Source: CALJFL01 sp963669435 (GTDB taxonomy: Bacteria; Pseudomonadota; Gammaproteobacteria; Pseudomonadales; Halieaceae). Taken from it: 64,000 bases of DNA. Below, piece by piece: positions 15,503 through 24,594 of the stretch. The translations under genes and the position numbers were made by a program. The DNA is taken from assembly GCA_963669435.1 (NCBI GenBank), contig OY770025.1:310001-374000 (forward strand), written 5' to 3'. Under the pieces are notes generated by a model that saw nothing but the letters and a program-made list of their open reading frames with translations, made no database searches and was not told where the DNA came from. The first letter of the stretch is position 1, and every line of letters starts with the position of its first letter.

Positions 15503-17272
15503 ATGCCGATCCACACAAAGACCTTGCGAATTCTGCGCGAGGCGATATTCACCATAATTATTCTAGTCTTGGGTGTTCAGGCGCCATCAGCCGCTGCGGC
15601 TGACTATTGGCAGGCCACATTTGGATTTGTAAAGATCTGGCGATCCGATCTGTGGAGTAATCCGACTGATGCGTGTATGCATCTGTGCGAAATTCGTGGC
15701 GCTCCAAGTTGCCCTGACCCAAATGCCTGTGCAAATTATTTCCCGGGTAACTGCGGACCCGGATGGTATTTCAATGAGGCCGCCCACGATTGCCTCCCGA
15801 TCAAATACCACGTATCTGGGGCGGATTCTGAACCGACGTGTGAAAAGGATGGTTCCAATCCCTGTGATGTCATCACGGGGCGCAAGACCCAAAGAGAAGT
15901 TGACTTCAGCATGGGAGAACTCACCTTCGTAAGAACCTATGACTCTGGTGCTGCTGATCCTGGCGCGGTTACGATGGGAGCGAATTGGAGGCACAACTTC
16001 GAACCCCGGATGGATCGTCTCCCTCTCCTGCGCTCAGATGGAACTCCATCCTTCCCTGCGTTGTTACCCATTGCTGCTCACTTCATGAGATCGAACGAAT
16101 ATACATCTCGCCAAGACGCGTGCGAGCAGGGATGGGATGATATAAAAAACGACTATCGCAGAGGCAGCCTGGTTAATGCGGTCGCGTCGCTGAATGGTGA
16201 TTTATGTGAACTGACGGAGCAAGGTGTTAGGGTTGGTGTGCTACCGGTGGGTTCGAGCGAGCGCTCAAGGGCTCGATCGACCGTTGCAGGAGAATGGGGA
16301 ACACTAACTTCCCCCATCCACACAATGACCACTTCGAGCGGTCGTCACTATACATTCGAGGAGGTGTCACCTGGCGTTTACGAAGATGCCAATGGCTATC
16401 CCGTACGCTTGGAGCTGGATAGCGCCAACAGCCAATGGCTGTTCCACGATCGCAATAATGTTGTAGACCGGATCGATGACGGAAAGCTGATTGAGCGCAC
16501 TTTCCCTAATGGCCGTTCTCTCTATCTGACCTATGATGCAACCAGCGGTCTATTGACCACCGTAACCAATGATGACGGTGACTCGCTCCAGTTTGCCTAC
16601 AATCCTCGAGGCCAGTTGGATTCGATTACTCACCCTGCGGGACAGATTTCTTATGGCTATGGTCCTGCTTACGGGTACAACACGCTCAATAATCTTGTCA
16701 CTGTGACCTATGAGGACAATAGTGTCAGGGAATACCACTACGAAGATCCAAATCTCAAGAACCATCTAACCGGCATAACGGATGAGCGCGGTGTACGCTA
16801 TGCCACCTGGGCTTACGACACAGACGGCCGAGCAGTCTCCAGCACCCACGCAAACGGTGCGAACCTGGTCACATATACCCACAACGCTACCTCGACCACA
16901 GTGACCGATCCAGCTGGCGGATCAAGAGTCTACAACATCGGAAACGCAGGGAGGCGCCCGGTTATTACAAGCATCAGCGGCGATAAATGCGTGGATTGCC
17001 CTCGCAATCTGATGAAAACCCGCACCTACGACGCAAACGGGTTTCTCGATGAGGTGACTGACTGGGAAGGCAATATTACTGACTACGACCATGATGGCCG
17101 TGGCCTGGAAACTCAACGTATCGAGGCCAAAGGTACCGCGGACGAACGAACAGTTGTCACCCAGTGGCATCCTGACCTGAGACTACCGACCAAAATCATC
17201 GAGTCGGGACGTACTACCGATATAACGTATGACAGCGCAGGACGGGTATTAATGCGGAAGGTCACGCCATAG
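15503..17272 (+). CDS. Split RHS/YD-repeat protein, part 1 (N-terminal segment)
   Basis: The 589-residue protein has a signal peptide (hydrophobic ILREAIFTIIILVLGV, cut near SAAAA), a cysteine-rich region (~50-110), a DUF6531-like entry domain (NPCDVITGRKTQREVDFSMG, ~118) and then YD repeats (GRSLYLTYDATSGLL, RGLETQRIEA, TDITYDSAGRVL). It stops abruptly within a YD repeat. The next gene resumes in the middle of the same repeat field, so this looks like the N-terminal third of a once-continuous RHS protein. It should be exported to the periplasm or surface. Ribosome binding site AAAAGGA precedes the ATG. Confidence 0.85.
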   Translation: MPIHTKTLRILREAIFTIIILVLGVQAPSAAAADYWQATFGFVKIWRSDLWSNPTDACMHLCEIRGAPSCPDPNACANYFPGNCGPGWYFNEAAHDCLPIKYHVSGADSEPTCEKDGSNPCDVITGRKTQREVDFSMGELTFVRTYDSGAADPGAVTMGANWRHNFEPRMDRLPLLRSDGTPSFPALLPIAAHFMRSNEYTSRQDACEQGWDDIKNDYRRGSLVNAVASLNGDLCELTEQGVRVGVLPVGSSERSRARSTVAGEWGTLTSPIHTMTTSSGRHYTFEEVSPGVYEDANGYPVRLELDSANSQWLFHDRNNVVDRIDDGKLIERTFPNGRSLYLTYDATSGLLTTVTNDDGDSLQFAYNPRGQLDSITHPAGQISYGYGPAYGYNTLNNLVTVTYEDNSVREYHYEDPNLKNHLTGITDERGVRYATWAYDTDGRAVSSTHANGANLVTYTHNATSTTVTDPAGGSRVYNIGNAGRRPVITSISGDKCVDCPRNLMKTRTYDANGFLDEVTDWEGNITDYDHDGRGLETQRIEAKGTADERTVVTQWHPDLRLPTKIIESGRTTDITYDSAGRVLMRKVTP

Positions 17273-17340
17273 CCATTGTTTAAGACCGGTCACCCCCATA
17301 ACCGGCCAGCAAGTGAAGATTTTGACAAAAGGATTTGCCA

Positions 17341-20300
17341 ATGCAACATAAGATTGTGAGCAGGACGCGTCGCGGCAGTATCTGGGCCATGCTGTCACTG
17401 TCGGTGATAGCGCAACAGGTTCATGCTGTCGCGACAGAGAGCACAACCACCTATACCTACCATCCAGTCGGCACGAACGGCGCCGGACTGATTGCGAGCA
17501 TGGATGGGCCGCGTACGGGTGCAGTTGACGTTACCCTTTACGCTTACGACGCTTCCAACCGGCTGATCTCAATTACGAATCCATTGGGCCACATCACGCA
17601 GTTGAGCGACTACACGGCGCGTCGTCTTCCCGGGAAAGTCACGGACGCCAACGGCATCGAGACAGTACTGTCCTACCATGCTCGCGGTTGGCTGGAAACA
17701 ATCGTAGTGAAGGACCCTGGGGGCAACCCGGTGCTGGACGCGACTACGACGCTTACCTATGACGCTGTAGGCCAAATCACCCGCATGACGCTCGCTGACG
17801 GTTCGTACTTTGATTATGAGTACGACGACGCCCGTCGTCTCACAGCCGTGCAAAACAACTTGCTCGAGCGCATCGAATATACGCTGGATGCCTCTGGGAA
17901 TCGCACATTGGAGGTTATCAAAGACAGTGTAGGCGGAATCGTAAAGTCGCAATCGCGTCAGTTCGACCAGATCAGTCGACTACTGAAGGACATCGGTGCC
18001 AATACCCAGGAAACTCAATACGGTTACGACCTTAACGATAACCTTGATGCGATGACAGACGGGCGTTCGAACGCTACGAGTTATGGATTTGACGCCTTGA
18101 ATCGATTGGTTTCTCAGACCGACCCCGATCTGTTCGATGTGACCTATACCTATGACAGTTTGGATCGAATAGAAACCGTGACCGATCAGCGCGGACTGGT
18201 CACGACCTACGCCTATGATGCGTTTGGGAATCTCACGTCCTTATCCAGCCCTGATACAGGGCTTACCACCTACGACTACGACAATGCGGAAAATCGCACT
18301 CAGCAGATCGATGCACGTGGTGTGGTTACTAATTTCACCTACGATAATCTGAATCGATTGGTCACTGTGAGCTATCCGGCTGCCCCCGCTGAAAATGTGA
18401 CGTACACCTATGATGATCAGAGCGGCGGAAACTATGGCGTTGGGCGACTAACCGGTATCACGGATGAAAGTGGGCAGACCGATTACCAGTATGACCACCG
18501 CGGCAATGTCGTTCAAAAGACTTACAGTATCGACAGTACCAACTACAGCATCAGTTACGGGTACGATCAGGCCGACAATCTTGTGCAGATAACCTACCCT
18601 AGCGGGCGCATCGTCGACTATGTGCGTGATGCGTTGGGCCGTGTGGTGAGCATATCTACGCGAGAAACTGCCCCCGCAAGCTCAGTCACTGTGCTGAGCA
18701 GCGTGTCGTACATGCCCTTCGGGCCTATGAGCGATTACACCTTCGGTAACGGCCTCAGCCAGGCGGTTAGCTATGACTTGGACTATCGAGTCAGCGGGAT
18801 CGCTGTGAATGGCCCCGCGACTGTATTGGACCTGGACTATGGCTACGATCTCAACAACAACATTACGACCCTCGACGACCTGAATGTCTCTGCAAATGAT
18901 CAGACCTTCCAATATGATGCTGAGAATCGCCTGGAGCAGGCCATAGGTGTTTACGGCCAAATCGATTACGACTATGACGGGGTCGGAAACAGGACGCAAA
19001 AAGAGGTGGACGCTGGTACATCGATTGTTACTGATACGTACATCTACCAGTCCACCAACAACCGTCTCGACCAGCTAATCAGCGACGATGGCACGAATCA
19101 GACGTTGAGGGTACTCGGCTACAACGCGAGTGGCAGTATCGATAGTGACGCAAGGCCATCCGGTGGAACTTACGTACTGACCTATAACCAGTCTGGCCGC
19201 CTGGTCAATGTTGTTAAGGATTCAGCCCAAAGAGCGTCATACCTTCACAATGCACTGGGCCAGCGGACCTCCAAAGTAGCAGTCGGTACGGCCGCCACTA
19301 TCAAAGATAACTACCACTATGATGAAAGTGGCCAACTCATTGGCATTACCGACGACACCGGCGCGTTAAAACGGGAGTACATCTACCTTGAGGGCATCAA
19401 AGTTGCCAGTCTCATAGATGACACCTTTGCCAACGAGATGCTGGACATACCCGATGATCCGCCCGTCGCCAATGCAGGGACCGATACGGTGGGACTTGCG
19501 GGCGACACAGTGCAACTCGATGGGACGGGCTCATTCGATGCGGAGGGGGCGATCACGTACAGCTGGACCGGCGTAGATCTGAGCAACCCCTCAATTGCCA
19601 ACCCCACGGTGGCAACCACCGATGCCGGCTCGAATATTTCACGGGTCTATACGCTCACCGTTACCGACACAGCGAGCCAGACGGCAGTAGACACAGTCTC
19701 AGTCACGCTCTATTCGATGTCAGATGACTCCGACCTGGATGCGCTGCCTGACGGTTGGGAATTCATACACTTTGGTGATTTGACCTCAAATGCGGGCTCC
19801 GACGACCCTGACGCAGATGGAGACAACAACCAAACCGAGTACCAGAACGGTACAGACCCCAATGTGCCTGAGGATGCCGATGGTGATGGGGTTTCCGACT
19901 CATCAGATAACTGTCCGTCGGATGCCAACCCGAACCAGACTGATACTGATGGCGATGGCGTGGGGAATGTGTGCGATATCGAACAATTGATATTTACGAG
20001 TTTGGCGGCTGATGACGGTTGGATCAGGGAGTCTTCCGAAAATAGCAATGTCGGTGGAACCACAAACGACAATAACAACGGTAATAAGGCACTCCGCGTT
20101 GGTGATGACAACAAGGACAAGCAGTACAAGGCCATTGTGGCCTTTGACTTGGCATCTCTACCCAGTGGTGCTCAGTTGTACGGCACTGTTCTTGAGCTCA
20201 AACGGAATAACCAGTCCGTGGTGGGCGATCCATCCGGTTTCGGATCGGCGGTCCTCATGCTGAAAACCGGAAACTACAGCGGCAGCGCGGCACTCGAGGA

Positions 20301-20565
20301 CTCTGACTTTGAAGATCCTCCAACCACTTCAAACATTGGTGGATTAGTTGATGGGCTTACCGCATCGGCCACGGTTAATTCGACTGGCCTTGCCGCCATC
20401 CAAACCATGCTCGACGGCAGCAGCTCAAAGCTGCAACTGCGTCTCGAGTATGCGCAGGATGACAATGATGACAGGGGCAATGACTATATTGGTTACTACT
20501 CGAGTAACAACAATTCGAGTAGTAATCATCCAAAACTTATTGTTGATTACACGTTGGCTGACTGA
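17341..20565 (+). CDS. Split RHS/YD-repeat protein, part 2 (YD repeats + PKD + TSP3 + CBM96-like)
   Basis: The 1074-residue protein has its own signal peptide (IWAMLSLSVIAQQVHA). About 650 residues of YD repeats follow (e.g. YTYDSLDRIETVTDQRG, YQYDHRGNVVQKTY), up to LKREYIYLEGIKVASL at ~690. In ordinary RHS proteins the DHLGTP core comes next. Here there is instead a PKD-like domain (~705-790, PVANAGTDTV), thrombospondin type 3 calcium repeats (~800-880, DADGDGVSDSSDNCPSDANP) and a C-terminal beta-sandwich of the CBM96/DNRLRE type (~885-1074). ATG at 17341 has AAAAGGA 8 nt upstream, like part 1. The tail suggests surface or polysaccharide attachment. Confidence 0.85.
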   Translation: MQHKIVSRTRRGSIWAMLSLSVIAQQVHAVATESTTTYTYHPVGTNGAGLIASMDGPRTGAVDVTLYAYDASNRLISITNPLGHITQLSDYTARRLPGKVTDANGIETVLSYHARGWLETIVVKDPGGNPVLDATTTLTYDAVGQITRMTLADGSYFDYEYDDARRLTAVQNNLLERIEYTLDASGNRTLEVIKDSVGGIVKSQSRQFDQISRLLKDIGANTQETQYGYDLNDNLDAMTDGRSNATSYGFDALNRLVSQTDPDLFDVTYTYDSLDRIETVTDQRGLVTTYAYDAFGNLTSLSSPDTGLTTYDYDNAENRTQQIDARGVVTNFTYDNLNRLVTVSYPAAPAENVTYTYDDQSGGNYGVGRLTGITDESGQTDYQYDHRGNVVQKTYSIDSTNYSISYGYDQADNLVQITYPSGRIVDYVRDALGRVVSISTRETAPASSVTVLSSVSYMPFGPMSDYTFGNGLSQAVSYDLDYRVSGIAVNGPATVLDLDYGYDLNNNITTLDDLNVSANDQTFQYDAENRLEQAIGVYGQIDYDYDGVGNRTQKEVDAGTSIVTDTYIYQSTNNRLDQLISDDGTNQTLRVLGYNASGSIDSDARPSGGTYVLTYNQSGRLVNVVKDSAQRASYLHNALGQRTSKVAVGTAATIKDNYHYDESGQLIGITDDTGALKREYIYLEGIKVASLIDDTFANEMLDIPDDPPVANAGTDTVGLAGDTVQLDGTGSFDAEGAITYSWTGVDLSNPSIANPTVATTDAGSNISRVYTLTVTDTASQTAVDTVSVTLYSMSDDSDLDALPDGWEFIHFGDLTSNAGSDDPDADGDNNQTEYQNGTDPNVPEDADGDGVSDSSDNCPSDANPNQTDTDGDGVGNVCDIEQLIFTSLAADDGWIRESSENSNVGGTTNDNNNGNKALRVGDDNKDKQYKAIVAFDLASLPSGAQLYGTVLELKRNNQSVVGDPSGFGSAVLMLKTGNYSGSAALEDSDFEDPPTTSNIGGLVDGLTASATVNSTGLAAIQTMLDGSSSKLQLRLEYAQDDNDDRGNDYIGYYSSNNNSSSNHPKLIVDYTLAD

Positions 20566-20570
20566 GGGAA

Positions 20571-21299
20571 ATGAAGATGAGCAGAGTGACCTTTACTTTC
20601 ACCCCTATTCGCCACGTCGCGCACTGGTCATCGAAATTAGTGTTCTTGCTGATCGGCCTTTGCGCAATGAGTGTCAATTCCGCTACAGAGCTGTATTTTA
20701 TCCACAATGATCATCTTGGGACGCCAGTTGCGGTTACTGACCAGTCCCAGTCAGTAGTGTGGGAAGCGCAGAGATTACCATTCGGCAAGACCGGGGAAAC
20801 CGGTAGTATCTCTGAGCGATCTAGATTCCCGGGGCAGTACTTCGATGCGGAGACTGATCTAAATTACAACTATTTCAGGAATTACGACACCAGTACAGGG
20901 AGGTATCATCAGGCAGATCCCGTGGGCTTGCTTGGATGGCGATCAAGCTCACTAACTAGTAAGAATGATCTGGTTTCCCACCATAAGCTAAGTTACCCGC
21001 GTCGACTGAGTTTAAATCACTTATACTTGTATGCAATCAGCAATCCACTGAGCTATGCTGACTCAGTGGGGTTGCACCCTGAGTACGTTGGGAGAAGGAA
21101 GCGGGGTAATCAAGATCCCGTAAGGTTTGAGCCTGTAGATGTGGGCAGTTGTGGAGGCATATGTAATCCTTGTCCGGCGAACCAGGTTTGGAAAGCGGAG
21201 GGGGACCATGGAGCCTCGCAGGGTGAGCATTGGCATGGAATCGTATGGGATCAAAACCCGATCACTTGTATCTGTTACCCGAGGCGGGTAGATATATAG
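20571..21299 (+). CDS. Split RHS protein, part 3 (RHS core + toxin tip)
   Basis: The 242-residue protein starts 5 bp after part 2. It has a signal peptide (LVFLLIGLCAMSVNSA), then the RHS-associated core beginning at ELYFIHNDHLGTPVAVTD and ending with LYLYAISNPLSYADSVGL (~165), the usual boundary before the variable tip. The tip (~168-242) is Cys/His-rich (GICNPCPA, GEHWHGIVWDQNPITCICY). It resembles the HWH...QNPxTCxC tips I recall from other RHS proteins, whose activity is not known to me. The core-plus-tip is normally the C-terminus of the large protein, so a secreted stand-alone version is odd. Confidence 0.85.
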   Translation: MKMSRVTFTFTPIRHVAHWSSKLVFLLIGLCAMSVNSATELYFIHNDHLGTPVAVTDQSQSVVWEAQRLPFGKTGETGSISERSRFPGQYFDAETDLNYNYFRNYDTSTGRYHQADPVGLLGWRSSSLTSKNDLVSHHKLSYPRRLSLNHLYLYAISNPLSYADSVGLHPEYVGRRKRGNQDPVRFEPVDVGSCGGICNPCPANQVWKAEGDHGASQGEHWHGIVWDQNPITCICYPRRVDI

Positions 21300-21305
21300 T
21301 CTCTT

Positions 21306-21803
21306 ATGGATTTCTCAGATTGGGATAACACTACGCTACCATCTAGTGAGCTTGTGTCGATGATAGTCGATGCAAAGCGATTGACTGATTTGTATAACGG
21401 CTGGCCTTCGTTTTCCTCCGCAGAAGTCGTCCAACTTACCCTCTCTCGGGGAAATACTCTAGATTGTATGCAATCTGGCGACTGGAACCATCTAGAATCA
21501 CCGACGCTAAGCGTAGTTTTTCTGCTGAGCAAAGAGCGAAATGATTTACCCGATGGTCAGATACTTTCAACGACTGTCGAGCTAGCATTTCGATCATTGA
21601 GCCGATTAGATATGTCGGGATTCAACTATCAGAATGCCATTTGTGGGCTTGGTATTCGTGAGAGCTATATTGATAAGCTCGATCGAATGGGATTCCGAGT
21701 GGACTGGGGTGGCGGAGCTCTGCAACACGACGTAAGCCTGGTATGTGAGCAAATTGAGGTTTGCGGAATCGGTGAGCAGGTGGTCGACACTTCCATAAGT
21801 TAG
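21306..21803 (+). CDS. Imm50-like candidate immunity protein
   Basis: The 165-residue soluble protein starts 6 bp after the toxin tip. LYNGWPSFSSAEVVQLTLSR in its N-terminal third fits the Imm50 immunity family, where a W-P-x-F-H/S-x-A-E-V motif is typical. Position directly behind a polymorphic toxin tip supports an immunity role: it should bind and block the tip in the producing cell. No signal peptide. Family call is from memory of the motif and is moderate. Confidence 0.7.
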   Translation: MDFSDWDNTTLPSSELVSMIVDAKRLTDLYNGWPSFSSAEVVQLTLSRGNTLDCMQSGDWNHLESPTLSVVFLLSKERNDLPDGQILSTTVELAFRSLSRLDMSGFNYQNAICGLGIRESYIDKLDRMGFRVDWGGGALQHDVSLVCEQIEVCGIGEQVVDTSIS

Positions 21804-21845
21804 TATCTTGCCTTACGTTTCGCGTAGTTCACGCACGCTTTTATG

Positions 21846-22326
21846 AAGCGATATAACCTGCAAGTTTCTTTACTGGCGGGCTGAATCCAGTCTTAGATTA
21901 CAATCACCGGTAGGTTCGTCACAGTCTCAAACTTCCACTCAGAACCCGATCTCCAATCGCGGCTCTTATGACCAGAATTCCGACTCGCTTACTAGATCCT
22001 ATTCAAAGAGTTCGACTGGTGACGCATGCCCTGACCTCAAAAAGAGCCCGATAAGGCCAAGAAAAACGAAGGGAAAATGGCGTTGCGCTGTTGTTGCATG
22101 TTGTAATGACAATAATACTGGAAATTACCCTGAGTACCCGAAGCAGCATTGTAAGCAAATGGTTTGGGCTGACTCTGGTCGACTTTCTACAGTCAGAATA
22201 ACTGTATCAGGGGCGAAGTCTCGCCTTAGATGTCAAGCGAAACACGTAACGGTCCTTACACGGGTCCCAAGGGAGAGAACCACCATCGAGGCGGATAGAT
22301 TTCATGTTATACATATCCACATTTGA
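21846..22326 (+). pseudogene. Start-less orphan RHS toxin tip
   Basis: From 21846 a frame stays open for 160 codons without a usable early start. It ends in a Cys-rich module (RCAVVACCNDNNTG, KQHCKQMVWADSG, GAKSRLRCQAKHVTVL). The CQAKHV ending resembles tips of other RHS/YD proteins. Polymorphic toxin loci often keep such displaced tips, each followed by its immunity gene. The stop lies 23 bp inside the next gene, the same tight spacing as a toxin/immunity pair. It cannot be translated alone, but could recombine onto the active core. Confidence 0.55.
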
Positions 22327-22819
22327 TGATGAGTACCTGGAGCGAGCGATTGCTTCCGATGATTTTCGAGAGCTATTGAGTGATGCTCTTCAGTGTTTTG
22401 AGAGGGAAGACCCAGGCACAGGGCACAATGTTTGCCAAGATCTACAGGATCAGTCTTCTGTAGCCGTTCTGTTATCTGCACTTTTTTCTAAGGAAGGAGA
22501 GCAGGAAGATGAGTTTGAAGCCAGACATGTAAGTGATTTAAAGCGAGCTGCTACCATGGGCAATCCTTTGGCGCAGTATGCTCTTGGTGTGTACTACGAT
22601 AATGGTGACATGGTAGAAGGAAGTCGCGAGACGGCTGAAAACTATTATCGTATGTCTGCCGAAGCGAAGATGCCATTAGCGTGCCATGTATACGGCATTA
22701 TGCTGTACTACGGCTCGGGGCTTACTAAAGCAGATAAAGAAAGGGGCTTCGAGATGGTGCGGTACGCATCTGAACAAGGGGTGGAGGATGCCGCTATATT
22801 CTTGCGCTCTTTGAGTTGA
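22304..22819 (+). CDS. Sel1-repeat protein, candidate immunity protein
   Basis: The 171-residue protein has two Sel1-like repeats in its C-terminal half (AATMGNPLAQYALGVYYDNG; SAEAKMPLACHVYGIMLYYG) after an acidic helical N-terminus. Sel1-type proteins recur as immunity proteins beside polymorphic toxins. It overlaps the end of the orphan tip frame, so it probably protected against that tip. GGCGGA precedes the ATG. Codon use is AT-richer than the chromosome. Confidence 0.65.
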   Translation: MLYISTFDDEYLERAIASDDFRELLSDALQCFEREDPGTGHNVCQDLQDQSSVAVLLSALFSKEGEQEDEFEARHVSDLKRAATMGNPLAQYALGVYYDNGDMVEGSRETAENYYRMSAEAKMPLACHVYGIMLYYGSGLTKADKERGFEMVRYASEQGVEDAAIFLRSLS

Positions 22820-22896
22820 CTGATAAACCTACGCTTCGACCGATATTTGCGGAGTTTCCGGATATTTTATCGCGAAGATAGTTGTATTCTAAAAGT

Positions 22897-23199
22897 ATGA
22901 ATAGTCCGATTGTTGCCGAAAGAAGCTTAAAAGCCATAACTGCCGCGGGAAAAGAGATTCAGCTGCATCTAAAGATTGGATTTCCGTTCCAAGTTTCTCA
23001 GGATGAGTGGATGTGTCCGCTTGAGATCAGCGGTCACAAATTTGTTACTCCAGATCTGCCTGGAGTGGATTCGTGGCAAGCGCTCAGCTTAGCCCACAAA
23101 CTTTCCCAGGACCTCCTGAAAGATTTTGTTAGGGGAGGGGGGAAGCTGATCTATTTAGGGGCAGAAGTGAAACACCATGAAGTTTCATCAATTTTCTAG
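22897..23199 (+). CDS. DUF6968-like small protein, possible immunity protein
   Basis: From the ATG at 22897 the product has 100 residues: ERSLKAITAAGKEIQLHLKIG, then EWMCPLEISGH, then PGVDSWQALSLAHKLSQDLL. This beta-beta-helix layout matches the DUF6968 group as I recall it, frequent in toxin-immunity arrays. It is 77 bp after the Sel1 gene. No toxin precedes it directly, so it may be an orphan immunity gene. Confidence 0.5.
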   Translation: MNSPIVAERSLKAITAAGKEIQLHLKIGFPFQVSQDEWMCPLEISGHKFVTPDLPGVDSWQALSLAHKLSQDLLKDFVRGGGKLIYLGAEVKHHEVSSIF

Positions 23200-23262
23200 T
23201 GCAACGCTTTCAAATAATGCTGATGGGACCGATGCCGGGTCACATATCTCCTATAGACTAGC

Positions 23263-23733
23263 CTACTGTTTGGAGTCTGGAACGTAGGCTTCATATTCTA
23301 CGAATACAGGGTCCTGCCCTATTACCTGAATTCCTAGAATATACAGACCAGCAGGGTCACCTTTTGAGAACAAAAAAGGCTGCACTGCAGAGCCTGTAAA
23401 TCCGACGTGATTAAACACTATAGTTTTTACACCCGGACCATCGTGGACATACAAAACATCGCCGTGAGCTCGTACCCCATTTGGAACCACTGCGGTTACC
23501 TGCACTGTATACTCAAAGCCGTCTGGGGCCGAATATTCAACACCATAGAATCCGCCCTCCGACAAGGTAACTAGAGGGACCCTTGTCTTTTCTTCTTTGA
23601 ACCCAAAGTTGTATCGTTTGTCACCGTAGTTATGGAGCACCTCTAACTCCCCAAAACGAACACCAACTTCGGCAGCCGTAATTCCGGGAAGCAAAAAGAG
23701 GACAGCAAGGGATATTGCCCTAAATAACATCAT
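23263..23733 (-). CDS. Secreted hypothetical protein
   Basis: The 156-residue protein starts with a signal peptide (LFRAISLAVLFLLPGITAAE). It continues as an all-beta domain (GVRFGELEVLHNYGDKRYNF, YVHDGPGVKTIVFNHVGF). I do not recognise the family. It is convergent with the immunity genes, so it belongs to a separate transcription unit. Confidence 0.6.
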   Translation of the reverse strand: MMLFRAISLAVLFLLPGITAAEVGVRFGELEVLHNYGDKRYNFGFKEEKTRVPLVTLSEGGFYGVEYSAPDGFEYTVQVTAVVPNGVRAHGDVLYVHDGPGVKTIVFNHVGFTGSAVQPFLFSKGDPAGLYILGIQVIGQDPVFVEYEAYVPDSKQ

Positions 23734-23803
23734 TAGAGGTCGTATTTGTCAAACCGAGCCCGCGCAAGCGTCGGGCTGAGAATATAAGGGCCAGGGACAA
23801 TAT

Positions 23804-24106
23804 TCACCTTAATTCTTCTTTCTCGAAACGTGCAAACTTTACTATGAACACCAATAAGATAACTGCGTAGGTGGTGATAAGTATCACCGTGGGAACCATC
23901 ACGTCCTGTACAGTTGCCCTATTGCACGGGTCGGAATACATAATGTGCCACGTCAAAAATAAGCTTATTAGAGGTAGGCTAATACTAAGTATCGAAAGAA
24001 AAATATGTGAGCCGGTTGAGAGCTTATGCCTTTGGCCACAGGCTGGGCATTTCCAACCCCTCCATTCAATTCTAGCATCATCACACGCTTGGCATGTCGG
24101 CTTCAC
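23804..24106 (-). CDS. Zinc-ribbon membrane protein
   Basis: The 100-residue protein opens with a zinc ribbon (CQACDD and CPACGQ, 16 residues between the pairs) followed by two membrane helices (HIFLSILSISLPLISLFLTW; VPTVILITTYAVILLVFIV). Function is unknown. It lies upstream of the secreted protein on the same strand, 70 bp away. Confidence 0.6.
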   Translation of the reverse strand: MKPTCQACDDARIEWRGWKCPACGQRHKLSTGSHIFLSILSISLPLISLFLTWHIMYSDPCNRATVQDVMVPTVILITTYAVILLVFIVKFARFEKEELR

Positions 24107-24179
24107 CTATCACTACTCCATCCGTAGATAATTGCTAAGCATTTGGATCGAAAGATATCGCAATTAAATAAGTCAGCAC

Positions 24180-24272
24180 TTAGGGGAGTTGTTGGAAATG
24201 TGGATTCTCTCTGAATCCACTTTCACATTTAGGCGGTCCTTTGCCTCCACCAAAGATTAAAACCCTTCTCAC
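24180..24272 (-). CDS. Tiny ORF coupled to the phage gene, likely truncated tail gene start
   Basis: GTG at 24272 overlaps the stop of the 24269-24586 gene (GTGA). The 30 codons encode VRRVLIFGGGKGPPKCESGF and ten more residues, then stop. Tight coupling to the phage cluster suggests the first codons of the next tail gene, cut during decay. It could also be chance. Confidence 0.35.
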   Translation of the reverse strand: MRRVLIFGGGKGPPKCESGFRENPHFQQLP

Positions 24273-24586
24273 TGCTTCAAAGCGCCTTGCAATCCTACAA
24301 TGACTGCCACCAGGCGGGCGACCCTTTCTAGTTCAATTTTTGATAGGCGCCGCAAGCGATCACGGTCTTCCCTAGCAATCTGCTCGGCCTGCTCCGTCGT
24401 GAGCCCCTCGGGAAGAGGAAATGGCTCAAAAACGATATCTTTTGAAAGCGTTTCCTCAAGGATCGGCTCTACTTCGCGTAGCGTACTTTCAATTTGTGCT
24501 GGCGTCAGCCCAGCCTTTTCCAAGGAACTGGCGGCGCCATCAAGGGTGCCACGGAAGTTTGGCCTTAGGTGTACAACGTCGCCCAT
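24269..24586 (-). CDS. Phage-type hypothetical protein downstream of the tape measure
   Basis: The 105-residue helical protein MGDVVHLRPNFRGTLDG...LTPAQIESTLREVEPIL...EQIAREDRDRLRRLSKIE sits 8 bp after the tape-measure gene on the same strand. Phage tail clusters often have a small gene at this place. I do not recognise its family; no membrane or signal segment. Confidence 0.65.
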   Translation of the reverse strand: MGDVVHLRPNFRGTLDGAASSLEKAGLTPAQIESTLREVEPILEETLSKDIVFEPFPLPEGLTTEQAEQIAREDRDRLRRLSKIELERVARLVAVIVGLQGALKQ

Positions 24587-24594
24587 GCTGAAAT

